DNA of 64,000 bases from Candidatus Alistipes faecigallinarum (GTDB lineage: Bacteria > Bacteroidota > Bacteroidia > Bacteroidales > Rikenellaceae): positions 54,897 to 118,896 of the forward strand of contig DXDG01000027.1 in the NCBI GenBank assembly GCA_019115605.1. Reading direction: 5' to 3'. The position numbers were made by a program, and so were the translations under genes. Below the pieces are notes generated by a model, which was not told the DNA's origin, made no database searches, and worked only from the letters and a program-made list of their open reading frames with translations. Numbering within the stretch: the stretch's first letter is position 1; the number at the start of each line of letters is the position of its first letter. Below are positions 46,203 to 54,421 of this stretch, piece after piece.

Positions 46203-46292
46203 GCCGGTTTTACCGGCTGTCGCCTGCCGAAGCACGGCGACGGCGGAGACCGCGGAACACGAACACGGAAATACCAAAATTCAACACATCGC

Positions 46293-46844
46293 ATGAAAGT
46301 AGAAAAGAACAAGATGGTCGGCGTGGACTACAAGCTCACCGTCGATGGACAGATCGCGGACCAGTCGCGTCCGGGACAGCCCCTGGAATTCATCTTCGGC
46401 ACGGGCATGCTGCTCCCGAAGTTCGAGGAGGCCATCGAGGGCAAGGAGCCCGGCGAGAAGGTCTCGTTCACGCTGGAGCCCAAGGACGGCTACGGCGAGC
46501 TGATCGCCGAGGCGATCGTCGATCTGCCGAAGCACATCTTCATGGTGGACGGCAAGCTCGCCGAGGATATCCTCTTCGTCGGCAGCCAGGTGCCGATGAG
46601 CGACTCCCAGGGCAACCGCATGATGGGCACGGTCAAGGAGGTCGGCGACGAGCACGTCAAGATGGACTTCAACCACCCGATGGCCGGCAAGACGCTCCAC
46701 TTCGACGTCGAGGTCGTTTCGGTGCGCGACGTAACACCCGAGGACCTGCAGGGACACTGCTCCTGCGGTTCGTGCGGCGACGGTTGCGGCGACGGCTGCT
46801 GCGACGACCACGGACACGGACACGGGCACTGCGACTGCCACTAA
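46293..46844 (+). CDS. SlyD-like FKBP-type peptidyl-prolyl isomerase
   Basis: Peptidyl-prolyl cis/trans isomerase with chaperone insert-in-flap domain. The 183-residue protein starts KNKMVGVDYKLTVDG and has PLEFIFGTGMLLPKFEEAIEG and GEKVSFTLEPKDGYG, the SlyD core. The C-terminal tail (about 160-183) is rich in Cys, Gly, His and Asp (CSCGSCGDGCGDGCC, then HGHGHGHCDCH), as in metal-storing SlyD tails. The ATG at 46293 lies 90 bp after the promoter. Confidence 0.94.
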   Translation: MKVEKNKMVGVDYKLTVDGQIADQSRPGQPLEFIFGTGMLLPKFEEAIEGKEPGEKVSFTLEPKDGYGELIAEAIVDLPKHIFMVDGKLAEDILFVGSQVPMSDSQGNRMMGTVKEVGDEHVKMDFNHPMAGKTLHFDVEVVSVRDVTPEDLQGHCSCGSCGDGCGDGCCDDHGHGHGHCDCH

Positions 46845-46881
46845 ACACACCGGCGGGCCTCCGGGTCCGAAGGACGTAACG

Positions 46882-46913
46882 ACGCGGGACCTTCCTCGGG
46901 GACGGTCCCGCGT
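46882..46913 (+). other. Hairpin between slyD-like gene and the kinase gene
   Basis: Ten-bp stem ACGCGGGACC/GGTCCCGCGT with a 12-nt loop but no T-run. Could weaken read-through into the kinase cassette. No promoter box is seen between 46845 and 46927. Confidence 0.5.
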
Positions 46914-46927
46914 TCCCGTCGAAAGCC

Positions 46928-48094
46928 ATGCGCACACTCCGCCAATACCTCTTCACGCTCACCGATCCCGAGGGTCTCACACGACGGCTCGGGGAGATTG
47001 TCCTGTGCCGTGATGCCGCGGGGCGGCCCGCATGCGCCGTCGGCAACTCGACGATCGTCTTCCGTGTGCGTCATGAAGGACGGCTGCGCGCCCTGCGCTG
47101 CTTTCTGCGGCCGATGCGCCACCTGCGGGAGATCTACGGCGAGTGCCTCTTCGAACGGGAGCTCTACCTCTACACCTCCCCCACGACGGGCGAATGGGTC
47201 GATGTCGTCCTCGACGAGTGGATCGAGGGCCGAACACTCCGCGAGGCGGTCCACCGCGCCGCTTCGGATGGCGACCGGGAGCAGCTGGCGGCACTGGCGG
47301 CGGCCTTCGACCGGCTGGCGCTTGCCATGGTCACGGACGACCGGGCCCACGGCGACCTGAAGCCCGAGAACCTGATCGTCGATCCCGCGGGCCGCCTCCA
47401 TCCGATCGACCATGACGCAACGTTCCTTCCCGCCTTTGCCGGGGAGCCGAGTCCCGAGCTGGGCACCGCAGCCTACCAGCACCCGGCCCGCACGGCGGCC
47501 GACTTCGACGCCTCGCTGGACGACTACCCCGCGGCGCTGATCTCCACGGCGCTGCACGCCCTGGCCGAGGAGCCCGGACTCTACGCCCGCTACGGCGCGG
47601 GCGACGGACTGCTCTTCACCCCGTCGCAGATTCCGCACGAGACGCCCTACCGGGAGGTCGTGGCGCTTTTCGAACGGCGCGGAATGGCCGTCGCCTACCG
47701 GATCGCGCGGCTGCTCACCGCACCGACACTGCGCCTGTTCGGCCTCGAAGAGCTGCTCCGGGAGGCCGTGCGGCGGCAGAGGGCGGTAGAGCGGGCGGAG
47801 GAGCCCGACGAAGGCCCCGCACCCGAGCTGTTCGAACGCGGCGGACTGTGGGGCTACCGCACCCAAACCGAGTGCGTCATCGCACCGCTCTACGACAATG
47901 GCTTCGAATTTTCCGAAGGGCTGGCGGCCGTGCAGCTCGGAGGCACCTGGCACTTCATCGACCGCCGGGGCCGCACGCGCATCAGCTGCCCGGACTGCGA
48001 GACGGTCAAGCCCTTCCGCAACGGCCGCGCCCGGATCATCCGCCGCGGCATCCGTTCGGAAATAGATCCTGCGGGCCGCGAATTTGCCATTTAG
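46928..48094 (+). CDS. Serine/threonine kinase-like protein with C-terminal WG repeats
   Basis: A 388-residue cytoplasmic protein. The C-lobe has HGDLKPEN (141-148, catalytic-loop Asp143 and Asn148 present) and a DFG-equivalent IDHD (Asp161). The N-lobe lysine position reads ALRCF, so the usual VAIK lysine is Arg57, and no glycine-rich loop is obvious. About 200-300 is helical. Residues 305-388 form WG-type beta repeats (GLWGYRTQTECVIAPLYD, GTWHFIDRRGRT). It may be a weak or atypical kinase. It is the first gene of a cassette with a vWA gene and a related pseudokinase-WG gene. Confidence 0.82.
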   Translation: MRTLRQYLFTLTDPEGLTRRLGEIVLCRDAAGRPACAVGNSTIVFRVRHEGRLRALRCFLRPMRHLREIYGECLFERELYLYTSPTTGEWVDVVLDEWIEGRTLREAVHRAASDGDREQLAALAAAFDRLALAMVTDDRAHGDLKPENLIVDPAGRLHPIDHDATFLPAFAGEPSPELGTAAYQHPARTAADFDASLDDYPAALISTALHALAEEPGLYARYGAGDGLLFTPSQIPHETPYREVVALFERRGMAVAYRIARLLTAPTLRLFGLEELLREAVRRQRAVERAEEPDEGPAPELFERGGLWGYRTQTECVIAPLYDNGFEFSEGLAAVQLGGTWHFIDRRGRTRISCPDCETVKPFRNGRARIIRRGIRSEIDPAGREFAI

Positions 48095-48113
48095 GAGCAA
48101 ATCGCTATATTTG
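48083..48113 (+). promoter_or_regulatory. Promoter for the vWA gene (-33 TTTG, -7 TATATTTG)
   Basis: TTTG at 48083-48086 (inside the last codons of the kinase gene) and TATATTTG at 48106-48113, spacing 19 nt, 32 bp before the vWA ATG. Confidence 0.75.
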
Positions 48114-48145
48114 CATATCCCTTTTGCAACTACGACCCGAAGAAC

Positions 48146-49003
48146 ATGTATACGCAAAGCATCACCCGCAACCACCGGACGGCCTTCTTCATCGCCATCG
48201 ACTGCTCGGGCTCCATGTCCGAGCAGCTCCGCTTCCGCGGACGTACCGCAAGCAAGGCCGAAGCCGTGGCTTCGATCACCAACGGACTGCTTTTCGAACT
48301 GATCGAACGGGCTCGCCGCAACGATGGCGTACGCAATTACTACGATGTGGCCGTCCTCGGCTACTCGGGCGACGACGAGGTCCACTCCCTGCTCCCCGAC
48401 GGCCGGGAGATGATCTCCATCACAGAGCTTGCCGCCGTCGAGCCGGCCATCCGCCGGGAGGTCGTCGAATGCCGGACCCCCGACGGCGGCATCGCCCTGC
48501 GTGAACTGCCCGTCCCGATCTGGGTCGAGCCGCATGCCGCGGGGCAGACGCCCATGTGCGAGGCACTGCGCCGCATCCGCGACCTGGCGGCTGCGTGGTG
48601 CGCCGAAGCGGCCCATGCCGCAAGTTTCCCGCCCATCGTCTTCAACATCACCGACGGCGAGGCAACCGACTGCGACGAGGAGGAGTTGCGCACGGTCTGC
48701 GACCAGATCAAGTCCCTCGGCACGGCCGACGGGAAGATCCTGCTGGTGAACATCCATATCACGGCGGGCGAGATGCCGCAAACGGCCTTCTTCCCCTCGG
48801 AGGAGGAGCCGCGCATCCCGAACCGCTATGCCGCACTGCTCTACGACTGTTCGAGCGTCATGCCCGCCGTTTTCGACGAGGCGATCCGCGCGGTGAAGGG
48901 GCCCGGCGCCCTGCCGCCCTTCCGGGGCGTGAGCTACAACGCCTCGGCCGACGAGTTGGTCGCCATGCTCAACATCGGCTCCATCAGCGTCAAAACCGAA
49001 TAA
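48146..49003 (+). CDS. von Willebrand factor A domain protein (TerY-like)
   Basis: A 285-residue soluble protein that is almost entirely one vWA domain. The MIDAS metal site is complete: DCSGS (Asp19, Ser21, Ser23), Thr135 in GQTPM, and Asp170 in ITDGEATD. There is no signal peptide or membrane helix, so it acts in the cytoplasm, probably as a metal-dependent protein-interaction scaffold. It sits between the two kinase-WG genes and resembles the stand-alone vWA of TerY type (inference). The pseudokinase gene starts 3 bp later. Confidence 0.9.
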   Translation: MYTQSITRNHRTAFFIAIDCSGSMSEQLRFRGRTASKAEAVASITNGLLFELIERARRNDGVRNYYDVAVLGYSGDDEVHSLLPDGREMISITELAAVEPAIRREVVECRTPDGGIALRELPVPIWVEPHAAGQTPMCEALRRIRDLAAAWCAEAAHAASFPPIVFNITDGEATDCDEEELRTVCDQIKSLGTADGKILLVNIHITAGEMPQTAFFPSEEEPRIPNRYAALLYDCSSVMPAVFDEAIRAVKGPGALPPFRGVSYNASADELVAMLNIGSISVKTE

Positions 49004-49006
49004 GCC

Positions 49007-49975
49007 ATGACCGCCACGCTGCAAACCTTCACACGGGCGCTGCTGACTCCCGACCTCTCGTTCCGCACACTCACCGACGCCCGGGCCGTATGCGGTGCGG
49101 ACGGGCTGCCGCAGCTGATGCGCACGACGCGCTTCGCCGAGGCGGAGATCACCCACGACGGCCGGCGCTGGCTCCTCTTCCTGCCCCTCACGCCGGCGGC
49201 GCTTTACGGCGTCGAACGGATTGAATCGCGGCTGCGGAAGCTCCGCACGGACTTCCTGACCGAATACCGCATCCTGCCCGACGAACTGCTCTGGTACGAC
49301 ACTACGGGAAAACCCTGCCGCACGTCGCTTGTCATCGAGCCCCTGCCCGCCGGGCGCAGCTTCGACGAGGCGCTCGGCAGCGTCCCCGCCGAGGAGCTGC
49401 TCCGCGCTCTCGACACGCTGCAGCAGGCGCTCCGCGAGCTGCACTTCTCGCACAACAACCTCCGCGCGGAGAATCTCCGCTGGGCGGCGGGACGCTTCAT
49501 CCCGATCCGCTACCACGACGCGCGTTTCGACACCCCGGGCCGCGACGACGAAGCCTTCGGGCAGTTGCGGGAACGGATTTTGCAGTGCACGGGAGGACCG
49601 CAGGTCTCGGACGCGGCAGCCGCCTACACGGCCCTGCGCCCGCTCGACGGACACCGCTGGACGAGCCATCTGTTCGAAGGGCTCGTCTGCGTCGAGGACG
49701 ACGCGGGCTACGGCTATGTCGATGCGCAGAACCGCCGGGTCATCGCCCCGCAATTCCGCTGGGCCGGAGACTTCCACGAAGGGCGCGCCGAGGTGGAGAC
49801 CGACACGGGCATGGGACTCATCGACAAGCAGGGTCGCTATATCATCCCTCCCGAATACGAAATCGTGGAGTACGACCCCGTGGAGAGCATCGTCCGCGTA
49901 CGGCTGCACGGCCGCTGGGCCTTATACGACTACCTCGGACGGCGCCTTACGGAGTTCGGCGCCGTGGAACCGTAA
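49007..49975 (+). CDS. Pseudokinase-like protein with C-terminal WG repeats
   Basis: A 322-residue protein laid out like the 46.9-kb gene: a kinase-like region (about 50-215) then WG repeats (about 224-318, GYGYVDAQNRRVIAPQF, GMGLIDKQGRYIIPPEY, GRWALYDYLGRRL). The catalytic loop is degenerate: HNNLRAEN (149-156) has Asn where the catalytic Asp should be, and the DFG position is lost (RYHDARFD). It is therefore probably a non-catalytic partner. Coupled to the vWA gene (3-bp gap); trxB follows after 27 bp. Confidence 0.75.
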   Translation: MTATLQTFTRALLTPDLSFRTLTDARAVCGADGLPQLMRTTRFAEAEITHDGRRWLLFLPLTPAALYGVERIESRLRKLRTDFLTEYRILPDELLWYDTTGKPCRTSLVIEPLPAGRSFDEALGSVPAEELLRALDTLQQALRELHFSHNNLRAENLRWAAGRFIPIRYHDARFDTPGRDDEAFGQLRERILQCTGGPQVSDAAAAYTALRPLDGHRWTSHLFEGLVCVEDDAGYGYVDAQNRRVIAPQFRWAGDFHEGRAEVETDTGMGLIDKQGRYIIPPEYEIVEYDPVESIVRVRLHGRWALYDYLGRRLTEFGAVEP

Positions 49976-50002
49976 CGAAAACACAAAAAAACGACACATA
50001 CC

Positions 50003-50923
50003 ATGGAACACATCAAAGTACTGATCATCGGCAGCGGCCCCGCAGGATTCACGGCCGCCATCTATACGGCGCGCGCCAACCTGCAACCCGTACTCTACGA
50101 AGGCATCGAGCCGGGTGGACAGCTCACGACGACGACCGAGATCGAGAATTTCCCGGGCTATCCCGAAGGGGTGGACGGCAACCAGATGATGGCCGACCTG
50201 CGCCGTCAGGCCGAGCGTTTCGGCACCGACATCCGCTCGGGGCAGATTACGCGGATCGACCTTTCGAAGCGTCCGTTCCACGTTACGGTGGACGGCACGA
50301 CGGAGCTGGAGGCCGAGGCGGTGATCGTCGCCACGGGAGCCTCGGCCAAGTACCTCGGGCTGCCCTCCGAGACGAAGTTCCGCGGACAGGGCGTCAGCGC
50401 CTGCGCCACCTGCGACGGCTTCTTCTACCGCAAGAAGGACGTGGCTGTCGTGGGCGGCGGCGATACGGCCTGCGAGGAGGCCACCTACCTCGCCTCGTTG
50501 TGCCGCAAGGTCTACATGATCGTCCGCAAGCCCTACCTGCGCGCCTCGAAGGCGATGCAGGAGCGCGTCTTCCGCACTGGAAACATCGAGGTGCTCTTCG
50601 AGCACAACACCGTCGAGGTGCTGGGCGACGACTCCGGCGTAACGGGCGCCCTGCTGCGCCGGACCGACGGGGAGGAGCGCACGATCGAGATCTCGGGCTT
50701 CTTCCTTGCGATCGGACACCATCCCAACACGGAGCTCTTCGCCGGACAGCTCGACCTCGACGCCGAAGGCTACATCCGCACCGAACCGGGCACCTCGAAG
50801 ACCTCCATCGAGGGTCTCTTCGCCGCGGGCGACGTGAAGGACCCCCACTACCGCCAGGCCATCACCGCCGCCGGCTCGGGCTGCATCGCCGCCCTCGACT
50901 GCGAACGCTTCCTGCTGAAATAA
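50003..50923 (+). CDS. trxB: Thioredoxin-disulfide reductase
   Basis: NADPH-dependent flavoenzyme that keeps thioredoxin reduced. The 306-residue length is standard. The FAD motif is IIGSGPAG (8-15), the redox-active pair is Cys134-Ala-Thr-Cys137 in SACATCDGFF, the NADPH motif is VVGGGDTACEEA, and the C-terminal FAD-binding GLFAAGDVKDPHYRQAITAAGSG is present. It is downstream of the kinase cassette on the same strand with no promoter box seen. Confidence 0.98.
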   Translation: MEHIKVLIIGSGPAGFTAAIYTARANLQPVLYEGIEPGGQLTTTTEIENFPGYPEGVDGNQMMADLRRQAERFGTDIRSGQITRIDLSKRPFHVTVDGTTELEAEAVIVATGASAKYLGLPSETKFRGQGVSACATCDGFFYRKKDVAVVGGGDTACEEATYLASLCRKVYMIVRKPYLRASKAMQERVFRTGNIEVLFEHNTVEVLGDDSGVTGALLRRTDGEERTIEISGFFLAIGHHPNTELFAGQLDLDAEGYIRTEPGTSKTSIEGLFAAGDVKDPHYRQAITAAGSGCIAALDCERFLLK

Positions 50924-50947
50924 ATGACAAACCGAAAAAGCAACGCC

Positions 50948-51355
50948 ATGAAACGCCTCCTGCTGATCCTGTGCGCCGCATGCGGCCTGTGTGCCTGCGC
51001 CGTGGAGACCACCTACATCGGCAAGACCTATCCCGCCACCGGGAATCCCGAGCTCTTCTTCAGCTGGAACGATGTGCCCGGGGAGTACGAGACGATGGGG
51101 CACATTACGGCCGCACCGCAGCTCTTCGGCAACCTGGAGGATGCGCAGAAGGCCATCGAAAAGCGCGCCCGCGAGAAGGGTGCCGACGCCGTGGTTTTCG
51201 AGGGGATCGGCCATACGGTTTCCGAGCCGACCTACACGACGACCGAGCGTGTCGAGCACCACGACGACGGCAGCAGCACCCGCACGGCCACGACCCAACG
51301 CAACGTTACGGTAACGAACCGGCTCGAAGCGACCTTCATCAAATACAGGAAATAG
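50948..51355 (+). CDS. Small predicted lipoprotein of unknown function
   Basis: A 135-residue protein with signal peptide and lipobox-like CGLCAC. The mature part contains TYIGKTYPATGNPELFFSWNDVPGEYETMGHITA and an AIEKRAREKGADAVVFEGIGH segment, which resembles the YgdI/DUF4156-like 'make it heat-stable' small lipoproteins only loosely. A Thr/His/Ser-rich stretch follows. An in-frame ATG at 50924 is an alternative start. No function is recognised. Confidence 0.75.
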   Translation: MKRLLLILCAACGLCACAVETTYIGKTYPATGNPELFFSWNDVPGEYETMGHITAAPQLFGNLEDAQKAIEKRAREKGADAVVFEGIGHTVSEPTYTTTERVEHHDDGSSTRTATTQRNVTVTNRLEATFIKYRK

Positions 51356-51359
51356 CTCC

Positions 51360-52283
51360 ATGAGTTTTGCGGTAACCATCCTCGGCAGCTCCTCGGCCAA
51401 GCCCACGCCCGACCGGCATCCGTCGGCCCAGGCGGTGAACATCCACGAACAGTACTACCTCGTGGATGCGGGCGAAGGGGTGCAGCAGCAGCTCATCCGC
51501 TACGGGATCAATCCGCTCAAACTCCGCGCCGCGTTCATCTCGCACCTGCACGGGGATCATGTCTACGGGCTCTTCCCGCTCATCTCGACACTCGGGCTTT
51601 ACGGACGCCGGACCCCGCTGGAGGTCTATGCCCCGGCCCCCTTCGGCGAGATCCTCGAATGCCACCTGCGCTACTTCGACACGGAGCTCCCCTACGAAGT
51701 CGTCTGGCACGAGGTGCGGACCACCGAACACGCGCTGCTCTACGAAAACCGCACGCTCGAAGTGTGGAGCATTCCGCTGCGCCACCGCGTGCCGTGCGCC
51801 GGATTCCTCTTCCGCGAGAAGGAGCCGCCGCTGAACGTCGACAAGTTCAAAATCGTGAAATACGGACTTTCGATCGCCCAGATCACCGCGGCCAAGCGCG
51901 GCGAGGCGGTGCGGCTCGACGACGGCACGCTCCTCGAAAACGGCGAACTGACCTACCGGCCCTACGCGCCGCGGTCGTACGCCTACCTCTCGGACACGAA
52001 CTACTCGGCGAAGGCCGCCGGGCTGTGCCGGGGCGTTGATCTGATGTACCACGAGGCGACCTATGCGGCCGCCGAGCAACGCGCGGCCCGCGACCGCGGA
52101 CACGCCACGACGGTCGATGCCGCCAAGGCGGCGCTCCGGGCCGGGGCGCGGCGCCTGGTCATCGGCCACTACTCGTCGCGCTACAGGGATGAGGCGCCGC
52201 TCGTCGAGGAGGCCCGCACGCTCTTTGCGGAGAGCTACGCCGCCCGCGAGGGCACCACCTTCACGATCGAAAAGAGACCATGA
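51360..52283 (+). CDS. rnz: Ribonuclease Z
   Basis: Metallo-beta-lactamase-fold endonuclease that trims tRNA 3' ends, needed here since no tRNA in the window encodes CCA. The 307-residue protein has the zinc motif HLHGDH (His62, His64, Asp66, His67), the substrate-side LRHRVPCAGFLF and YLSDTNYS, and late MYHEATY and GHATTVDAAK. It starts 4 bp after the small lipoprotein and overlaps the next gene by 4 bp. Confidence 0.97.
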   Translation: MSFAVTILGSSSAKPTPDRHPSAQAVNIHEQYYLVDAGEGVQQQLIRYGINPLKLRAAFISHLHGDHVYGLFPLISTLGLYGRRTPLEVYAPAPFGEILECHLRYFDTELPYEVVWHEVRTTEHALLYENRTLEVWSIPLRHRVPCAGFLFREKEPPLNVDKFKIVKYGLSIAQITAAKRGEAVRLDDGTLLENGELTYRPYAPRSYAYLSDTNYSAKAAGLCRGVDLMYHEATYAAAEQRAARDRGHATTVDAAKAALRAGARRLVIGHYSSRYRDEAPLVEEARTLFAESYAAREGTTFTIEKRP

Positions 52284-53023
52284 CCCGATCCGACATTCAA
52301 CTCGTACGCTCGTTGTCCGACAAGCGGGGACGCTCCGAACACGGGCTCTTCGTCGCCGAAGGCGCGAAGCTCATCGGCGAACTGCGCCGTTCGAATCTCC
52401 GCATCCGCAGGATCTTCGCCACCGAAGGGCTGTTCGAAGGTCCCGAGGTCGAATGCGTTACGGAGAAGGAGATGGAGCGGCTGTCGCTGCTCAAGACCCC
52501 CTCGAACTCGCTGGCAATCGTGGAGATCCCCCGCTACCGGCTCGATGCGGCACACGTCGGACAGCGTCTCACGCTGGCGCTCGACGACGTGCAGAACCCC
52601 GGAAACCTGGGGACGATCATCCGCCTGGCCGACTGGTTCGGCATCGGGGAGATCCTCTGCTCGCCCGCAACGGCCGACTGCTTCAACCCCAAGGTGGTGC
52701 AGGCGACCATGGGGGCCATCCTCCGCGTCAGGGTCCACTATGTGGAGCTCGCGCCGCTGCTCGCGCAGGCCGCAGCCCGCGGCGTGCCGGTCTACGGCAC
52801 CTTCCTTGAGGGCGAAAACCTCTACGACGCGCAGCTCACCGACGGAGGGATCATCGTCATGGGCAACGAGGGGCGCGGCGTGCGGCCCGACGTGGCGCAG
52901 ACGGTAACCCGCAAACTCTTCATCCCGCCCTTCCCGGCGGACCGCCGCGCCTCGGAGTCGCTCAACGTGGCAATGGCCACGGGCGTCGTCTGCGCCGAGT
53001 TCCGCCGCCGCGGCATCCGGTAA
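52280..53023 (+). CDS. SpoU/TrmH-family RNA methyltransferase
   Basis: SPOUT-class 2'-O-ribose methyltransferase of tRNA or rRNA. The 247-residue protein has an N-terminal substrate-binding domain (about 1-80) and the three SpoU motifs: LDDVQNPGNLGTIIRLADWFG, VMGNEGRGVRPDV and PFPADRRASESLNVAMATGVVCAEF (regions about 103, 194 and 216). The ATG overlaps the rnz stop (ATGA). The exact RNA target is unknown. Confidence 0.94.
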   Translation: MTRSDIQLVRSLSDKRGRSEHGLFVAEGAKLIGELRRSNLRIRRIFATEGLFEGPEVECVTEKEMERLSLLKTPSNSLAIVEIPRYRLDAAHVGQRLTLALDDVQNPGNLGTIIRLADWFGIGEILCSPATADCFNPKVVQATMGAILRVRVHYVELAPLLAQAAARGVPVYGTFLEGENLYDAQLTDGGIIVMGNEGRGVRPDVAQTVTRKLFIPPFPADRRASESLNVAMATGVVCAEFRRRGIR

Positions 53024-53156
53024 CCCTCCCGAAAACAGCCCCGGCGGATACGGCTTCGGCTGCCGCCCGCAGGCTCCGAAGCCGTCGGGCACGCCGGCGC
53101 CGACGCCCTCTTCCGCGCGGGGTCCGATTTTTTCACGGAAAACCCCGCGCAACGCA

Positions 53157-53185
53157 TTGCTTATTCTGAATATTTTATACCTTTG
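53157..53185 (+). promoter_or_regulatory. pdxA promoter (-33 TTG, -7 TACCTTTG)
   Basis: TTG at 53157-53159 and TACCTTTG at 53178-53185, spacing 18 nt, 21 bp before pdxA. Upstream (53062-53153) there are two inverted repeats, one GGCTTCGG/CCGAAGCC and one GCGCGGGGT/ACCCCGCGC, without a T-run. Confidence 0.7.
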
Positions 53186-53206
53186 TGGGTTGAAACATAC
53201 CTGTCT

Positions 53207-54301
53207 ATGTCTGAACAGAAGCTCAAGATAGGCCTTACGCAAGGCGACCCGAACGGAATCGGCTGGGAAGTGCTCCTCAAGGCACTCGCCGATCCGCGCA
53301 TGACGGAGCTCTTCACGCCCGTCGTCTACGGCTCGCCGAAAGCCGCGGCCTTCTACCGAAATACGCTCCGCGACACCGAAAACGTCGCCTTCAACCAGGT
53401 GGTCTCGGCCGCCGAAGCACGCCGCGGCAAGGTCAATCTCGTCGCCTGCGGCGAGGTGGCGGCCGTGGAGCCGGGGCATCCGACCCCCGAAGCGGGCCGT
53501 GCCGCCGTGGAGGCGCTGCGCGCCGCCGCGGCCGACCTTCAGGCCGGTGCGATCGACGCCGTGGTAACCGGCCCCTTCGACAAGGAGACCGTCCAGAGCG
53601 ACGACTTCCGCTACACGGGCCACACCGAATTTTTCGGCGCCGAATTCGGGGGAACGCCCATGATGATCATGTGCAGCGAGATCCTCCGCGTAGGGCTCGT
53701 TACGAAGCATATTCCCGTGGCGGAGATCGCCCGCAGCATCACCCAAGAGCGGATCGTGGAGTCGATCGCCACGCTGCGCCGCTCGCTTGTCGAGGACTTC
53801 GGCATCGTCGAGCCGCGCATCGCCGTGATGGCCCTCAACCCCCACGCCGGCGACGGCGGCCTGCTGGGAAGCGAGGAGGAGGAGACGATCCGCCCGGCCA
53901 TCGCCGAGGCCTTCGAAAAGGGAATGCTCGCCTTCGGGCCCTTTGCCGCCGACGGGCTCTTCGCCGGAGGGGCCTACGCCCGTTACGACGGCATCCTGGC
54001 CATGTACCACGACCAGGGGCTGGCCCCCTTCAAGAGCCTCTCGCCCGACGGCGTGAACTTCACCGCGGGGCTCTCGGCCGTGCGCACCTCGCCCGACCAC
54101 GGCACCGCCTTCGACATCGCCGGAAAGGATCGTGCCGACGCGCAGTCGATGCGCAACGCCATCTATGCGGCCATCGACATCGTGCAGCACCGCCGCGCCT
54201 GGGCCGAATGGACGCGCAACCCGCTGCAGAAGGCCGAGCGCGAGAAGTCGAACCGCGACGTCTCCGCCAGGGAGCTGCCGCACACCGAAAAGGAGGAGTA
54301 G
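53207..54301 (+). CDS. pdxA: 4-hydroxythreonine-4-phosphate dehydrogenase
   Basis: NAD-dependent enzyme of the DXP-dependent route to pyridoxal 5'-phosphate. The 364-residue protein has GLTQGDPNGIGWEVLLKAL near the N-terminus, VTGPFDKETVQ, the metal-ligand region GHTEFFG and the C-terminal MYHDQGLAPFKSLSPDGVNFTAGLSAVRTSPDHGTAFDIAG region (about 265-305). The ATG at 53207 was chosen because an earlier in-frame start (53183) overlaps the promoter -7 box. Confidence 0.97.
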   Translation: MSEQKLKIGLTQGDPNGIGWEVLLKALADPRMTELFTPVVYGSPKAAAFYRNTLRDTENVAFNQVVSAAEARRGKVNLVACGEVAAVEPGHPTPEAGRAAVEALRAAAADLQAGAIDAVVTGPFDKETVQSDDFRYTGHTEFFGAEFGGTPMMIMCSEILRVGLVTKHIPVAEIARSITQERIVESIATLRRSLVEDFGIVEPRIAVMALNPHAGDGGLLGSEEEETIRPAIAEAFEKGMLAFGPFAADGLFAGGAYARYDGILAMYHDQGLAPFKSLSPDGVNFTAGLSAVRTSPDHGTAFDIAGKDRADAQSMRNAIYAAIDIVQHRRAWAEWTRNPLQKAEREKSNRDVSARELPHTEKEE

Positions 54302-54421
54302 CCGACAATACCGCGGCGGGGAACGAAGAAACCATGAATAAACCGGGCAAACCGGAGGCGTATTCCGTCTCGTAATTGTGGAAGCGCCGAAGGCCCCGAA
54401 AACTTAAATTTTATAAACTGT

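Noticed and set aside
39903..46277. A 2124-codon open frame on the minus strand.
   Set aside because: It covers the nucleoside kinase, sulfatase and gcvP genes in antisense. It has low-complexity Gly/Arg/Val/Glu composition and no motif, and the sense genes are certain.
46928..49975. Calling the cassette a TerY-phosphorylation triad.
   Set aside because: No PP2C phosphatase or ter genes are present, and both kinase-like proteins carry WG repeats, which are not part of that definition as I know it.
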